A DNA stretch of 64,000 bases from positions 372,001-436,000 of the forward strand of contig MCFL01000008.1 in assembly GCA_002102555.1 (NCBI GenBank). Direction: 5' to 3'. A program made the position numbers and the translations under genes. Below, piece after piece: positions 33,249 to 43,324 of this stretch; the first letter of the stretch is position 1, and each line of letters begins with the position of its first letter. The stretch comes from Catenaria anguillulae PL171 (lineage: Eukaryota > Blastocladiomycota > Blastocladiomycetes > Blastocladiales > Catenariaceae). The notes beneath the pieces were generated by a model. The model was not told the DNA's origin, did not search any database, and saw only the letters and a program-made list of their open reading frames with translations.

Positions 33249-35621
33249 ATGACGCCACCAACAGTCAGCACCTCGACCAAATCGCCCGTCCTCGTCATCT
33301 TGCCGCCAACGCACAAGTGTCCGGACCTCACTCGAGTGCTCAAGCTTGCCCGCAAGGCCTTTGACGATGTCACACTCGACATCTTGGATCTCAACCTCCG
33401 ATTCGCTTGGGTATCAGGCGACGAGTTGGAGAAGGACGGCCCTCAGGCGCCGCCTGCCTCAGCCGCGCTACGATCTGTACAAGCGCCCCCAGCTGCACTG
33501 TCGCCAACTGTCATTGAGCCGGTTCCTGCACACTCGAACGCACTCACTTACATTGGATCCATTCCACCGGCTAGTGTTGCTCAACCGCGTGTTCTAATTT
33601 CTGATTTCGTTCCGACCTTGAGTGACGCCGAGATACTCAGCGCATGCCGCAACGGCGCGGATATTGCGGGCGCTACATTCTACCCTCCGCTTCCTCTAGG
33701 CCCTGGCCAGTCAAGCGTTCGCTCGGTCTTACTGGCGTTTTCCAAACTGAAGAGAGCCAAGCTTCACGTCCAATGGATCAAACAAGCGGCAGGCGCAGGG
33801 CTCTTGGCAGGCAAACTCGTGACGCATGTCGTGTCCGCAAATGCTATTCCGCGTCATGCGTCGCCTGACACCTTGATTCGACACAAGACGGCGGCAGCTT
33901 CCACAAGTGATTCGACTCTGCCATTTTCACCCGATCCTGCGTCCTTATCCAGTGTACCGCCTGCCGCAAATGTGCCAACAATTCTTTCCGATGCATTAAT
34001 CCCAGCGTCTGCATGGCATTTCAACGTCAACAACCTGTTTGGATCTTTGAAAGACGCCGACATTTTGGCCAGCATAGTTCCCCAAGGAATCCCGCTCATC
34101 GGAGCCTCTCTTTCCCCGCCCAAACGTCGCAGCAAGAAGCGCCCCGAACTGGTTCGTGCCGTGTCGCTGTATTTCAAGAGTGAAGTCCATGCCAACTTGT
34201 GTCTCCTTTGGATTCGTCATCACTCGAAAATCCCGACCGGACCTGTGGCCAAGTTGAGGAATCCAGAAGCTGACATTTCCATGAATCTTTCATGGAAAGG
34301 GCTGTATAAGACGGCGAAACCCAAGCATCCAACTCGCTTAGTCGCCACCTCGACGTTATCCTCAAAGCCGCAAGCCACTGTTGCTTCCTTTTCGCCGCAA
34401 TTGACTGTCGCCTCCTTGACGCCCATCATTACACAGTTACCAACACTGTACCGCCTCACCATCGGCAACCTTCTTGATCATCTCACCGAAGACCAGCTCC
34501 GCACCACCCTCGTGCCACCTGGTGTCATACCTGTTTCATTTCAACTTTTACCGTTGCGGCCACTTGTCGTCTGCCCCGTGATGGCCGGGACGGTTCAGCT
34601 TGATCTCGCTTCTGAGCGCGATTTAAACCTCACGCACGACTGGATCAAGGCCGAGGCTGTTGTTGGTGGTCGCGTGGCGCAATTGTTAGTTCCCAATTCC
34701 GAAATCTCTGTCCACATCCTCAAACTCACTGCTCCGCCAGCCCCGACAGCACTCACGTCACCCAGTTCAACGCCCGAAAACCCTTCCACTCCCGCTTTGC
34801 CTGCTCAGCCTGCTGGACCCGCCCCAAGTCCGCTTGATGTGTTGCCGGAAGCGTCACCTGAGCATTACCGCTTGCATGTTTCCAACCTCAAGCCTGGCCT
34901 CGAACTCGCGCAAATAATTCCTGCGCTTGTCCCTCACAACATCAAACTCGCGGGCGCCACCCTTTTCGAGCCGCGCCCGATGGGCGGATCTCGCCGTGTG
35001 CTTGTGCGGTCGCTCAAGTTTGCCTTTTTCACGGAATCGGATGCCAAGCAATGTCAGCAGTGGATCAAGAAGGATCTTGACGGAGGCGTTTCTCGGCTCG
35101 TGCTTCCGGGTGCAAAGCTTGTTGTCGGCAATCCCATGGACCCAATGGTGTCCAATGTACCAGAATCGCATCATGATGATCTGGGGATGAATGGCAATCC
35201 GGATGTATTTCAGCCAACGGCGCCAGCCGGCCCATCACGGTTGCGTTCGCCGTCGGCTACTTCGGTCGCGTCATCAACAACCACGGCAACCTCAATGGCT
35301 GGCGAGTTATCCACGTCGCACTCTTCCTTGCAACAGCTCACGCAACACAAGCAATTCCGCATTTCTCTCACTGGGATCGACCCGTCCTTACCTGTTTCGA
35401 CCGTGTTCAGTACCATTCTCGGCTCTCTTGAAGGTGCGGCTGCTGAGCCGGCACGTGTTGGCGTCAGGAGCGCAAACGGGCATCGAGGGGCAGAGTTTGT
35501 GTTTGACTCGGAAGCGACGGCAAAGCAGTTTGCATTGCAAGTGTGGAATGGCATCAGAAAGGGAATGTATACGGGGTTGACGGCCGTGGGGGAGGAACTG
35601 ACGATTGAAAGGAAAGTATAA
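33249..35621 (+). CDS. RRM-like array protein, subfamily I (N module + 4 repeats + C module)
   Basis: A single exon of 790 residues. The N module is at 12-62 (SPVLVILPPTHKCPDLTRV, RFAWVSGDELE). Repeats begin near 113 (RVLISDFVPTLSDAEIL), 255 (WHFNVNNLFGSLKDADIL), 400 (YRLTIGNLLDHLTEDQL) and 539 (YRLHVSNLKPGLELAQI). The fourth has the strongest RNP1-like strand (VRSLKFAFF) and ends PGAKLVVGNPMDPM. The C module starts near 703 (FRISLTGIDPSLPVSTVF). It is the only subfamily I member on the + strand here, and its closest relatives are on the other arm (48181-63126), so an inversion or an inverted duplication created the convergent layout. Confidence 0.82.
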   Translation: MTPPTVSTSTKSPVLVILPPTHKCPDLTRVLKLARKAFDDVTLDILDLNLRFAWVSGDELEKDGPQAPPASAALRSVQAPPAALSPTVIEPVPAHSNALTYIGSIPPASVAQPRVLISDFVPTLSDAEILSACRNGADIAGATFYPPLPLGPGQSSVRSVLLAFSKLKRAKLHVQWIKQAAGAGLLAGKLVTHVVSANAIPRHASPDTLIRHKTAAASTSDSTLPFSPDPASLSSVPPAANVPTILSDALIPASAWHFNVNNLFGSLKDADILASIVPQGIPLIGASLSPPKRRSKKRPELVRAVSLYFKSEVHANLCLLWIRHHSKIPTGPVAKLRNPEADISMNLSWKGLYKTAKPKHPTRLVATSTLSSKPQATVASFSPQLTVASLTPIITQLPTLYRLTIGNLLDHLTEDQLRTTLVPPGVIPVSFQLLPLRPLVVCPVMAGTVQLDLASERDLNLTHDWIKAEAVVGGRVAQLLVPNSEISVHILKLTAPPAPTALTSPSSTPENPSTPALPAQPAGPAPSPLDVLPEASPEHYRLHVSNLKPGLELAQIIPALVPHNIKLAGATLFEPRPMGGSRRVLVRSLKFAFFTESDAKQCQQWIKKDLDGGVSRLVLPGAKLVVGNPMDPMVSNVPESHHDDLGMNGNPDVFQPTAPAGPSRLRSPSATSVASSTTTATSMAGELSTSHSSLQQLTQHKQFRISLTGIDPSLPVSTVFSTILGSLEGAAAEPARVGVRSANGHRGAEFVFDSEATAKQFALQVWNGIRKGMYTGLTAVGEELTIERKV

Positions 35622-36150
35622 AGCAATAGTGGTGGTGATAGAGCCGGTTGTGGTCGTGGGAGGTAGGTGTACGTGGAATATTAGATGTGGCCTCAACTGA
35701 TGTCTTCAAACTGTTGCATGTTTGTCACCCGCTATGCGTGCGACCAGTTGTAAGTACTGTTTCTAGAGGCGAGGCGTCGTGAAATTGGTTGTGTAAAGCG
35801 GGCGTGAGCTGACCTCGGCAATGCAACAGGCAGGTGGGAGTGTTGTAGATGCGGAAGGGTCTACTAGAACGGATTATATAATCGGCCTGGCACTCGATTA
35901 GAGGGGCAGGAGAGAGGGGTGTGGGGTCTCGCCGGAGGTTTTGTACCCGACCTCAGGCACCCACACACCATACTATACAGGGCAATAAATATACACATGG
36001 AGGGAAGAGAGCTCGAGAGGTGGGAAAGGCAGCGGCGAGTGCACGACCTATGTATTTACTTTGACTCTGGAAACCGTGGATTCATTCAAGACAACAAGCG
36101 CTATAAGGGCAACGTATTTCGCTCGCAAGTCCACACTCTTTGGCACCCTT
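35622..36150. other. Intergenic between convergent genes
   Basis: About 530 bp between the stop of the RRM-like gene (+) and the stop of the ankyrin-like gene (-). Purine-rich on the + strand. No gene seen. Confidence 0.5.
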
Positions 36151-38139
36151 CTATATCTCATGACACCCTTTTGCGCTCTTGAGCGTTTCGAGCATACACA
36201 GACCATTGACGAGCCCAGAATTGATCCACCATCGGATCACGGAACTGCGATTCTTTGAGCGTTCACATCGAATGGAATTCCACAGCGCTTGCTCTGAAAA
36301 GAGAAACGACCATCCCGATTCCTTCAACCACCATTCAAGGACGAGCGCACGTCCATGGAAACTGGCCAAGTCAATCGCTTTTGTGACTGTGCGCGGACTG
36401 GGGGCTGGAAGATTGCGTTCTTGCCACCATTCGAGTACCGAAATCTGGCCCGACCTTGCCGCAGCCTGAATCACAGTGTCCCTGTGTGGAGAGGTTTCCA
36501 CCGCCGTAGAGATCCAGCCAAATGCGTAAAAGAGGTCAAGAACACAGAGGGAAGCGAATTGTGCTGCTTGCTCAAGGCATTCGCTGCGCACGGACTCCAG
36601 CATCCCCATACCGTTTAAATAAGTCAACATTTCCACATGTCCTTGTGCTGCACAGTCGGAGATGACTTGATTCATTTCCAGCATCTGGTTGAGATCGTTT
36701 GCATAGTCCCAGCATCGCTTACCAAACTGAGCAACGAGCCATTTCAAGCATGCAACCTGGTTGTTCTCAATTACATCACTCACAAAGTAAAAGAGAACGA
36801 GGTCGTTGGTTGTCTTAACCTTGATGAGGGGCTGTAGCTCTTGTAAAAGGTGGACGTGCCCAAAGCCACATGCTTGCCGCACAACCTGGCCAAATTGCAA
36901 CTCGTCCATGGTCATCAAATCTTGGTTGACAATCAGGTCACCGCACCCAAAAGCAGCCAACATAGCTGAGTCCTTGGGAACCCGGCCCAGCGCCATCATT
37001 TGCGCACTCGGCCCCACGAGCATTTGCTTGTACAAGTTGCATTTGTTCCACCATTCAATCACGGCCACGTGTCGCTTTTCACAAGCATCAAGATACGCTT
37101 GAGGCGTAAATCGAAGCTCCAAACCAGAAAGGGCAAACCACTCAAGCACGGCCAAATGCCCGTTTTCGCTGGCCTTGTCCAGAGCCCATACCGAGTAGCG
37201 GAAAGACCCTGGGCCAGCATTTGCAAAGAACCAATCAAGCACATTGACGTGTCCGTTTTCTGCTGCACTGTCTACGCAATCCTCGACATCTGCTGGCAAT
37301 GGCCAGAGCATCTTGACAAACCAATCCAGGACAGTGACATGGCCACCGCAACTTGCCGATTCCCACATATTGTCCGTGATCTCGGGATCAGACAAAGTCG
37401 CGTACCAATCAAGAGCATCTGTCCCTCCAAGTGCAACGGCAACCTCGAGTACAGTGACAGGGTCGAAAACCGCTTCATTTTCAGATTTTTGATACAGATG
37501 CTCCAGCATGTCAGTATCTCCACGCTCAACAACCTTCTTGATCGAATCAATCGAAACCGCCGGCAAGTGGTGTCCCTGGCGAGTCCACCATTGGACGACG
37601 TGAAAATGACCCGCCGCGATCGCACCATTGACAGCATCCACGCTCGAGCTCGCCATCCAAAGCTCTGGATCCGTCTCGGGCATGCTTTTCCACCAGTCCA
37701 GCACACTCAGATTACCCGCCATGCACGCGGCGGAAATGATTGCTTTGCCCAAGGCGTAATGGTCCCGAGCGGGTTTCAGCAGCTTGAGAAAGCGAGAGTG
37801 CGCATGATCGCCTCCACGAAAGAGGCCAGTGAATCCCTTTCGGACATGATTAAAATCGTCCTTGATTGCAGTGCACAAGGCCGAGCAAAAGGCTGCAGGC
37901 ACAACGGTTGGCGGCAAGACGTGGATGAGTGTGAGAAACGGTGTGGGCGGTTCATCGAGGGAGGCGATCACGGCGAGGACGAGTTCTTGCACGTTGAGCG
38001 GTAGGGTTGGTAAAGCGTCGCGGCGGGACATGGTGGATGGGTTGCTGAGAGTATTGGCATGTGTCATGGCATTTTTATTCATGGTACTTGTGGCGAAAAT
38101 CTGCTGGCCGCGATCCATCGATCGGCCGGAGCCGCCCAC
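36151..38139 (-). CDS. Ankyrin-like repeat protein inside the RRM-like cluster
   Basis: A single exon, up to 662 residues. Alternative starts are Met at 38082 (MNKNAMTH) and 38031 (MSRRDALPTLP). The one at 38031 directly precedes the conserved F-box-like segment LPLNVQELVLAVIA and leaves more room for a promoter. Repeats include GNLSVLDWWKSM, GHVTVLDWFVKML, GHVNVLDWFFANAG, GHLAVLEWFALSGL and GQISVLEWWQERNL, about 33 residues apart. It lies head-to-head with the 38166 gene, the two most distal starts only 26 bp apart. Confidence 0.85.
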   Translation of the reverse strand: MGGSGRSMDRGQQIFATSTMNKNAMTHANTLSNPSTMSRRDALPTLPLNVQELVLAVIASLDEPPTPFLTLIHVLPPTVVPAAFCSALCTAIKDDFNHVRKGFTGLFRGGDHAHSRFLKLLKPARDHYALGKAIISAACMAGNLSVLDWWKSMPETDPELWMASSSVDAVNGAIAAGHFHVVQWWTRQGHHLPAVSIDSIKKVVERGDTDMLEHLYQKSENEAVFDPVTVLEVAVALGGTDALDWYATLSDPEITDNMWESASCGGHVTVLDWFVKMLWPLPADVEDCVDSAAENGHVNVLDWFFANAGPGSFRYSVWALDKASENGHLAVLEWFALSGLELRFTPQAYLDACEKRHVAVIEWWNKCNLYKQMLVGPSAQMMALGRVPKDSAMLAAFGCGDLIVNQDLMTMDELQFGQVVRQACGFGHVHLLQELQPLIKVKTTNDLVLFYFVSDVIENNQVACLKWLVAQFGKRCWDYANDLNQMLEMNQVISDCAAQGHVEMLTYLNGMGMLESVRSECLEQAAQFASLCVLDLFYAFGWISTAVETSPHRDTVIQAAARSGQISVLEWWQERNLPAPSPRTVTKAIDLASFHGRALVLEWWLKESGWSFLFSEQALWNSIRCERSKNRSSVIRWWINSGLVNGLCMLETLKSAKGCHEI

Positions 38140-38165
38140 GCCCGCCGGCCGTCGTTAACGCAAAG

Positions 38166-40573
38166 ATGCGTGTGCGTATAAATGCGGCCCCCGCTTCGAC
38201 TTCCCGACGAGGCGACAATGTCATTGCAATGAGTTCACTCGATGCAATCATGTCTGATGAGCACAAGTCATCGCTGCCGCCGTCATCAACCGGCCCGGCC
38301 CCCGTTTGCCACGCTTGCGGTTGTCGGTGTGGACAAACGTTGGTCTCTCACGGCCAACTGGCGACCCAGAGCCAAATAGATCACTCACAGGTCCTTGTCC
38401 TTATCGTCCCCGAGTCCCATTCCACTTGCACTGGCGACGGCGACTCCATTTCCAATCAAGTCCTCGCCCTTGCCAGGGAGACGTTTGGCAACGCTTTCAT
38501 CGAGCCTCACCAATTGCACATCAAGTCGCTTGTGGACGAGGATACCTCTGCAACCCACCGGGCTCCACAAGCCGAAATTGATCCTGCCACTGTGCCATTG
38601 CCTCCGTCGCCGTTCTTGACGGCCGCCGAGTTCGACGACCCTGTTGATTGCCCCGACCTCGGCCACGAAAACGACAATGAGCTGCCCGAGGCTAGCTCGC
38701 CGCTCACGGACTCGCTTCATGCTCAAATCGTTCAAGCGCATGACAGCGACCTGAAGCCGTCTTCAAACCATCAAGAGGAGCCGGCGGCGAAACCATCACC
38801 TGCGTCTCGCCTGCCTGAAGCGTCCCCCGACATGTACCGCATCATCCTCAGCAACCTCGTGCCGACCGTGACCAATGACCAAATCTACAGCCTCACTTTC
38901 CCGTACTCGCTTCTTGTTCGCGGGGCCACCTTTTACCCGCCTCGCCCGACCGAACCGGGCGGCCCAATGGCCCGGTCTGTCATGTTTGGGTTCCGCGACC
39001 ATAACTCGGCAACAAAGCTCGCCAATTGGTTGATTCAAGGTCAAGCGGGCGGCCGGTTGCCTGAATTGGTTGCGCCGTTTGGTTTCGCCAACATTTCCCC
39101 TGTTATGCGGCCCGTATTGCCAGAGCCAGAGCCACTGGTCAAAGACACTGCACCATCAGAGCAAAACGGCAACGCTTATTCGATTGATCTCGATCTTGCG
39201 GCTCGCACTGCCAAGGCCGGTTTGCCCAATGGTACTTTCTATTGCTGCGTGTCATGACTCTCTTGATCTGGATAAGCTCCTGATACACATTGCTTGTCCA
39301 TGTAGGCTCCTCCAAGCAGGAATCACAAGCTCCCAAATCAACTACTCGCCGGCCAATTGCATCCATCATTACGGATTCCGACCACCGTCTTCAAGTCTTC
39401 AATCTCCTTGCCACCCGCTCCGAATCAGACATTCTATCTCTCATTCCGGAGCACATTCAGCTCACAGCTGCCGTTTTCCAACCTCCCACCATGGTTGGTC
39501 CCAACCGGCAACTCAAGCAATCCGTCACTCTTGGATTTGCCAACGGTGCAGATGCCCTTGCGTGCTACCACTGGATCCAGAATCTCCTGACCAATGGCAT
39601 GTTGGCGGATTATCTGGTTCCCGATACCAAGATTTGTGCGGCTCCGCCGTTGCAACCAAAAGCGATTCATCCGAGGCCCGAACCTTTACCCGCATCCGCA
39701 CTCGCGACTGCTCAATTTCAATCGATGGCACCCACTTTTCCATACCCTTCGCACATGTCCTTCCAGCCTCAACCCCAACCGCAGCAGCAACAATTGCAAG
39801 CGCAATCACAACCGCCTCCCATGTGGCCATACCCGCCTGCTTTCCAAAATTCCGTCTGGGCTGTCCCTGTGAACGCAGTCCCACTCCAACCTGTCGGCGT
39901 GTATTACCAGCAGCCACAAGCCTCACGCCCGCCCACCTCACCGACCTACTTTTCCGCCGCACCGTCTGCGGCTCCGTCATGCGTGGACAAGCGGCACATT
40001 TCGCACGCCAGACTGAATCAGCCAGTAGCGTTTCCCTTGCCTCCATCGTCCATGTCGCCTGCGTCGCCACAGCCCGCTGACCCAATGCCGCCCAAATCTG
40101 CTCCGGCGCCACAAACCAACAACCCTTTGTCGGCACTCGCGTCCGCGTCCGCACCCACCTCGGCTCCTATTTCGCCACCCATCACACCGACCGTTACGCC
40201 TGTTCCGCGCAACCCGTCGCTCGAACCGCAACCAGCCGACCCCACGCCTCGGGCGGTCGATTCCGTTTCCGGTGCCGACGAGTTTGGCATTACCATTCAC
40301 GGCATCAATCCGCTGGCCTCCGTGTCTGCAGTCCTTGGCACCGTTCTCGACCCGTTGCGTGGCCGCGTGAGCCCGATTCGCATTCAGCAAACGGGCGTGC
40401 ACCCAATGCTCGACACGGAGGATGTGCAAGTGGAAGCGCGCGGGGTGAGGTTTGTGTTTGCGAGCGACGATGACGCAAAGCTGTTTGTGAGGCATGTGTT
40501 TGAGGCGAGTTTGGATGGGGAGTTGAGCGAGATTACGGCGGCTGGGTGTCGGTTGAAGGTGGTCAAGGGGTGA
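38166..40573 (+). CDS. RRM-like array protein, subfamily II, with an N-terminal Cys cluster
   Basis: Two exons, 38166-39231 and 39306-40573 (74-bp intron GTACTT...TAG, phase 1), give 777 residues. Met 38229 is an alternative start. A cysteine cluster CHACGCRCG lies near residue 48, found in no other member. The N module is diverged (VLVLIVPESHS near 76, with a longer loop before NQVLALARETFG). Repeats begin near 224 (YRIILSNLVPTVTNDQI) and 383 (RLQVFNLLATRSESDIL). A Pro/Gln-rich linker (about 480-560) leads to the C module near 682 (ITIHGINPLASVSAVL, VLDPLRGRVSPIRI). The Cys cluster might bind metal; this is not testable from sequence alone. Confidence 0.78.
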
Positions 40574-40756
40574 ATCACGAGTGCGAGTGTGTGTATTATC
40601 AATAAATACTTAGGCCCAGCATCATGGCTCTATGTTCCGACGCTACATGCTTTGTTCTGACAATCGAAAATGCCACTTCGATCTTCTGATCTTGTTCATC
40701 ATCACAAACCAGTTTGTGGACGATACGAAAACATCAATAGAGTCCATTAATGATAC

Positions 40757-41263
40757 TTGGACCATGGCCTGCCAAGTCAACGGCCCGACGCATACCATCT
40801 GACACTTGATGCAATGATCCACTCCTCGTATCCTAACCCGTACCTCATCTCGGTGCCCTTGACATACGCCCAAGGCCATGGCCACGGCCACGCCAATGAT
40901 CAACAGTACAGCTACGGCCCCGGTCCCGGACATCAATGGGGACCATCCCCTTCAACGGCCACCAACGGAAACGGAAACGGAAACGGACATGCTTCCTCCT
41001 CGTATGGTGGGCCGCCGCCTCTGCCGCCCCCGCCGCCACAGCAGCCCAGTGTACTCGTGATCCTGCCGCCGGCGTACCAAAAAGTCAACTTTGCGCGGGT
41101 GCTCGACTTGGCCCGGTCGGCCTTCCAGCAGCCAAACGTTGGCCTCGACGACCTCAACTTGCGGTTTGCGTGGGTGGCAGAGGCTGACCTCATGGTAAGC
41201 AACACCGCGACTGCAAACGAAACCACTGCCTCCACGCGCAACTCCTCGTTCCAGCAACCGCAA

Positions 41264-41320
<57 letters not shown>

Positions 41321-43205
41321 GGAGTTGCAAGCAACGGCAACGGCTCAAGCACTACAGAATCGCGTGATTTCTTCAGTCATCCTATTCAGAAACACTTTGC
41401 TCGTCCTTTTCTTGTGCCTCCTCCCGCTCCACAACAACATTATCCGCAGTATCATGCGGCGGCCACATCTATTGTGACGCCCGTCACTCCCGACATGCAC
41501 CACGTTGTCCTGTCTAACCTGTCGCCATCTACCTCCGATGATCATCTGCTACACCTCATCACGCCCTTCCGTGCCATGCTCACGGGTTTCACATTGGCTT
41601 CCACCTCACAATCGTCGCTCTCGGCCGCTTTCGGGTTCCGTGACCGTGGATCGGCCGAATCATGCTACGGATGGCTTGTGCACCAAGGAATGGGCCACGC
41701 AGCAGTGGCCAATCTGGCCGTGTCGGGAATGGCCGTCAGCGTGCGACTGTATCACCCGGCAGGCCTGGGTGCACAGGCACGACCCACGTCGGCACATTAT
41801 GTCGTGCCTGCCCAGCAGGCGCAGCCTATGCCGCCGCCACAGACCCCGCTGGAAAAGGCACAGGTGCATTTGAGGGCTGCGCGTACGTCCACAAGTGGAC
41901 TCTTGCTGTGATTGGTTGCTTTTTACTCACACGTCTAGCTGGCTTGTAGAAGCCGCAATTCATCCTGGCAAAGTGCCTGCCAGCTTCGCGAGCGCCGCAA
42001 ACTATCGTCCGCAAGCTCCAGCTCCCCAGCCGCCCTCCCCGCCTCCATCGTCCTCGTTGCAATCACCCGATCTGCCAGACGCAAACGTCGATGCGACATC
42101 CAAGTGGACTGAGCCCGTGTCGCCAGCGATCATTTCCGTTGCAAATCGCGACCTGGCCGAACCCGTTTCGCCTGCGCAGCAGGTGCTCGCCACCTCTCGG
42201 TCCTTTATTACCGAGGTGGCCACGCCCGAGCCTCCGTCGCCCACACCGCCGAGCCCTCAAAAGAGCAAACCAGCTCCTCCGCAACCTGCACCTGTCGCGC
42301 CGACATTATCCATTGTGGATGCAGCCTCTCAAGAAGCGCGCGCGCCATCAGAACCACTCGCTGCCGTCTCTGAGCCTCGAGCCGTAGATTCGGCACTCTT
42401 GGCACTGCTATCGCAACTCAATGTGCGTCGAATCTCGACAGAACTCGCCTCGGACAGTCCTAGATCGGATGCGGTCACGATCACACACAAGGATCCGTCG
42501 TCCCTTGCTTTGTTTTCACTATTGACTGGTTCCCAGGCCGCGGATGGCAACGCACGGTTTCCAGCGGAAGCGAAATCCGATGCCGCATCACCAGCGCCTG
42601 CTGTTGCCTCTGGCGACACAAGTGAACCGAAACCGGTTGAAGAATCCAAGGCGTCACCGGCTCGACCCGACCCTGAACTGCCTGCTACCCCACCACCCAC
42701 CACCCAACCGAAACGAGAGCCCACCTCACCGACGTCCACAGCACGTGCGCGCCCACTGCCTCCGGCGCTCAATCTCGATACCCGCGCACCCATAGCGTTG
42801 ACCTCACCGCCCATCACATCCCCAGCGCCTCCGGCTTCCGCTCCCATTCCGGCTCAGGCTCAGGCTTCCGCTACTGTTCCAGTAGCACCAAAACCAACTC
42901 CGACCTACTCGGTCAACATCCTGGGCATCAACCCATCCACCAGTGTAGCCCAAGTGCTCAGCCTGTTTATTGACCCGGTGCGTGACCAATTTGGGCCCGT
43001 GCGCATCCAGCAGCTGGGCGTGTGGCGGTCGGCAAAGGACGGCGACAACAAGAAGCCTGCTCGTGGGGTAAGGTTTGTGTTTGAGAGCGAGGAAAAGGCC
43101 AGTGGGTACTTTGATCAGGTGACGATTTGGGACAAGGTTGGGGTGTTGAGTGAGGTGAGGGCGGACGGGTGGGAGTTGCGCATCCAACCAGAGACGTCCG
43201 TGTGA
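40757..43205 (+). CDS. RRM-like array protein, subfamily II (N module + 1 repeat + C module)
   Basis: Two exons, 40757-41882 and 41950-43205 (67-bp intron, GTACGT...TAG, phase 1), give 793 residues; Met 40814 is an alternative start. The N-terminus is Gly/His/Asn-rich, then PPPLPPPPPQQ, then the N module near 97 (SVLVILPPAYQKVNFARV, RFAWVAEADL). A (Gln-Gly)10 tract follows near 169. One RRM-like repeat begins near 248 (HVVLSNLSPSTSDDHLL, FGFRDRGSAESCYGWL). A long Pro/Ala/Ser-rich disordered region of about 350 residues precedes the C module near 694 (YSVNILGINPSTSVAQVL, IDPVRDQFGPVRIQQLGV). Confidence 0.8.
41261..41320. repeat. Hexanucleotide CAAGGT tandem repeat, 10 units
   Basis: Ten perfect 6-bp units lie inside the coding region of the 40757 gene, in frame, encoding alternating Gln-Gly. 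Length change in 6-bp steps would keep the frame. Confidence 0.97.
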
Positions 43206-43324
43206 GGTGCACCTGGCTCTTGAATGGTCGGCATGTCGAGTATGGGCGTTGTGAGAGCCGGCAGAGTGTCGTGTTTCGGTCGTGATGTGCATGAATCAAT
43301 GATGTCAGTAACCCATAAATCCAC

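Noticed and set aside
41261-41320. CRISPR-like array
   Set aside because: Six-bp units without spacers inside a eukaryotic coding sequence; it is a simple repeat.
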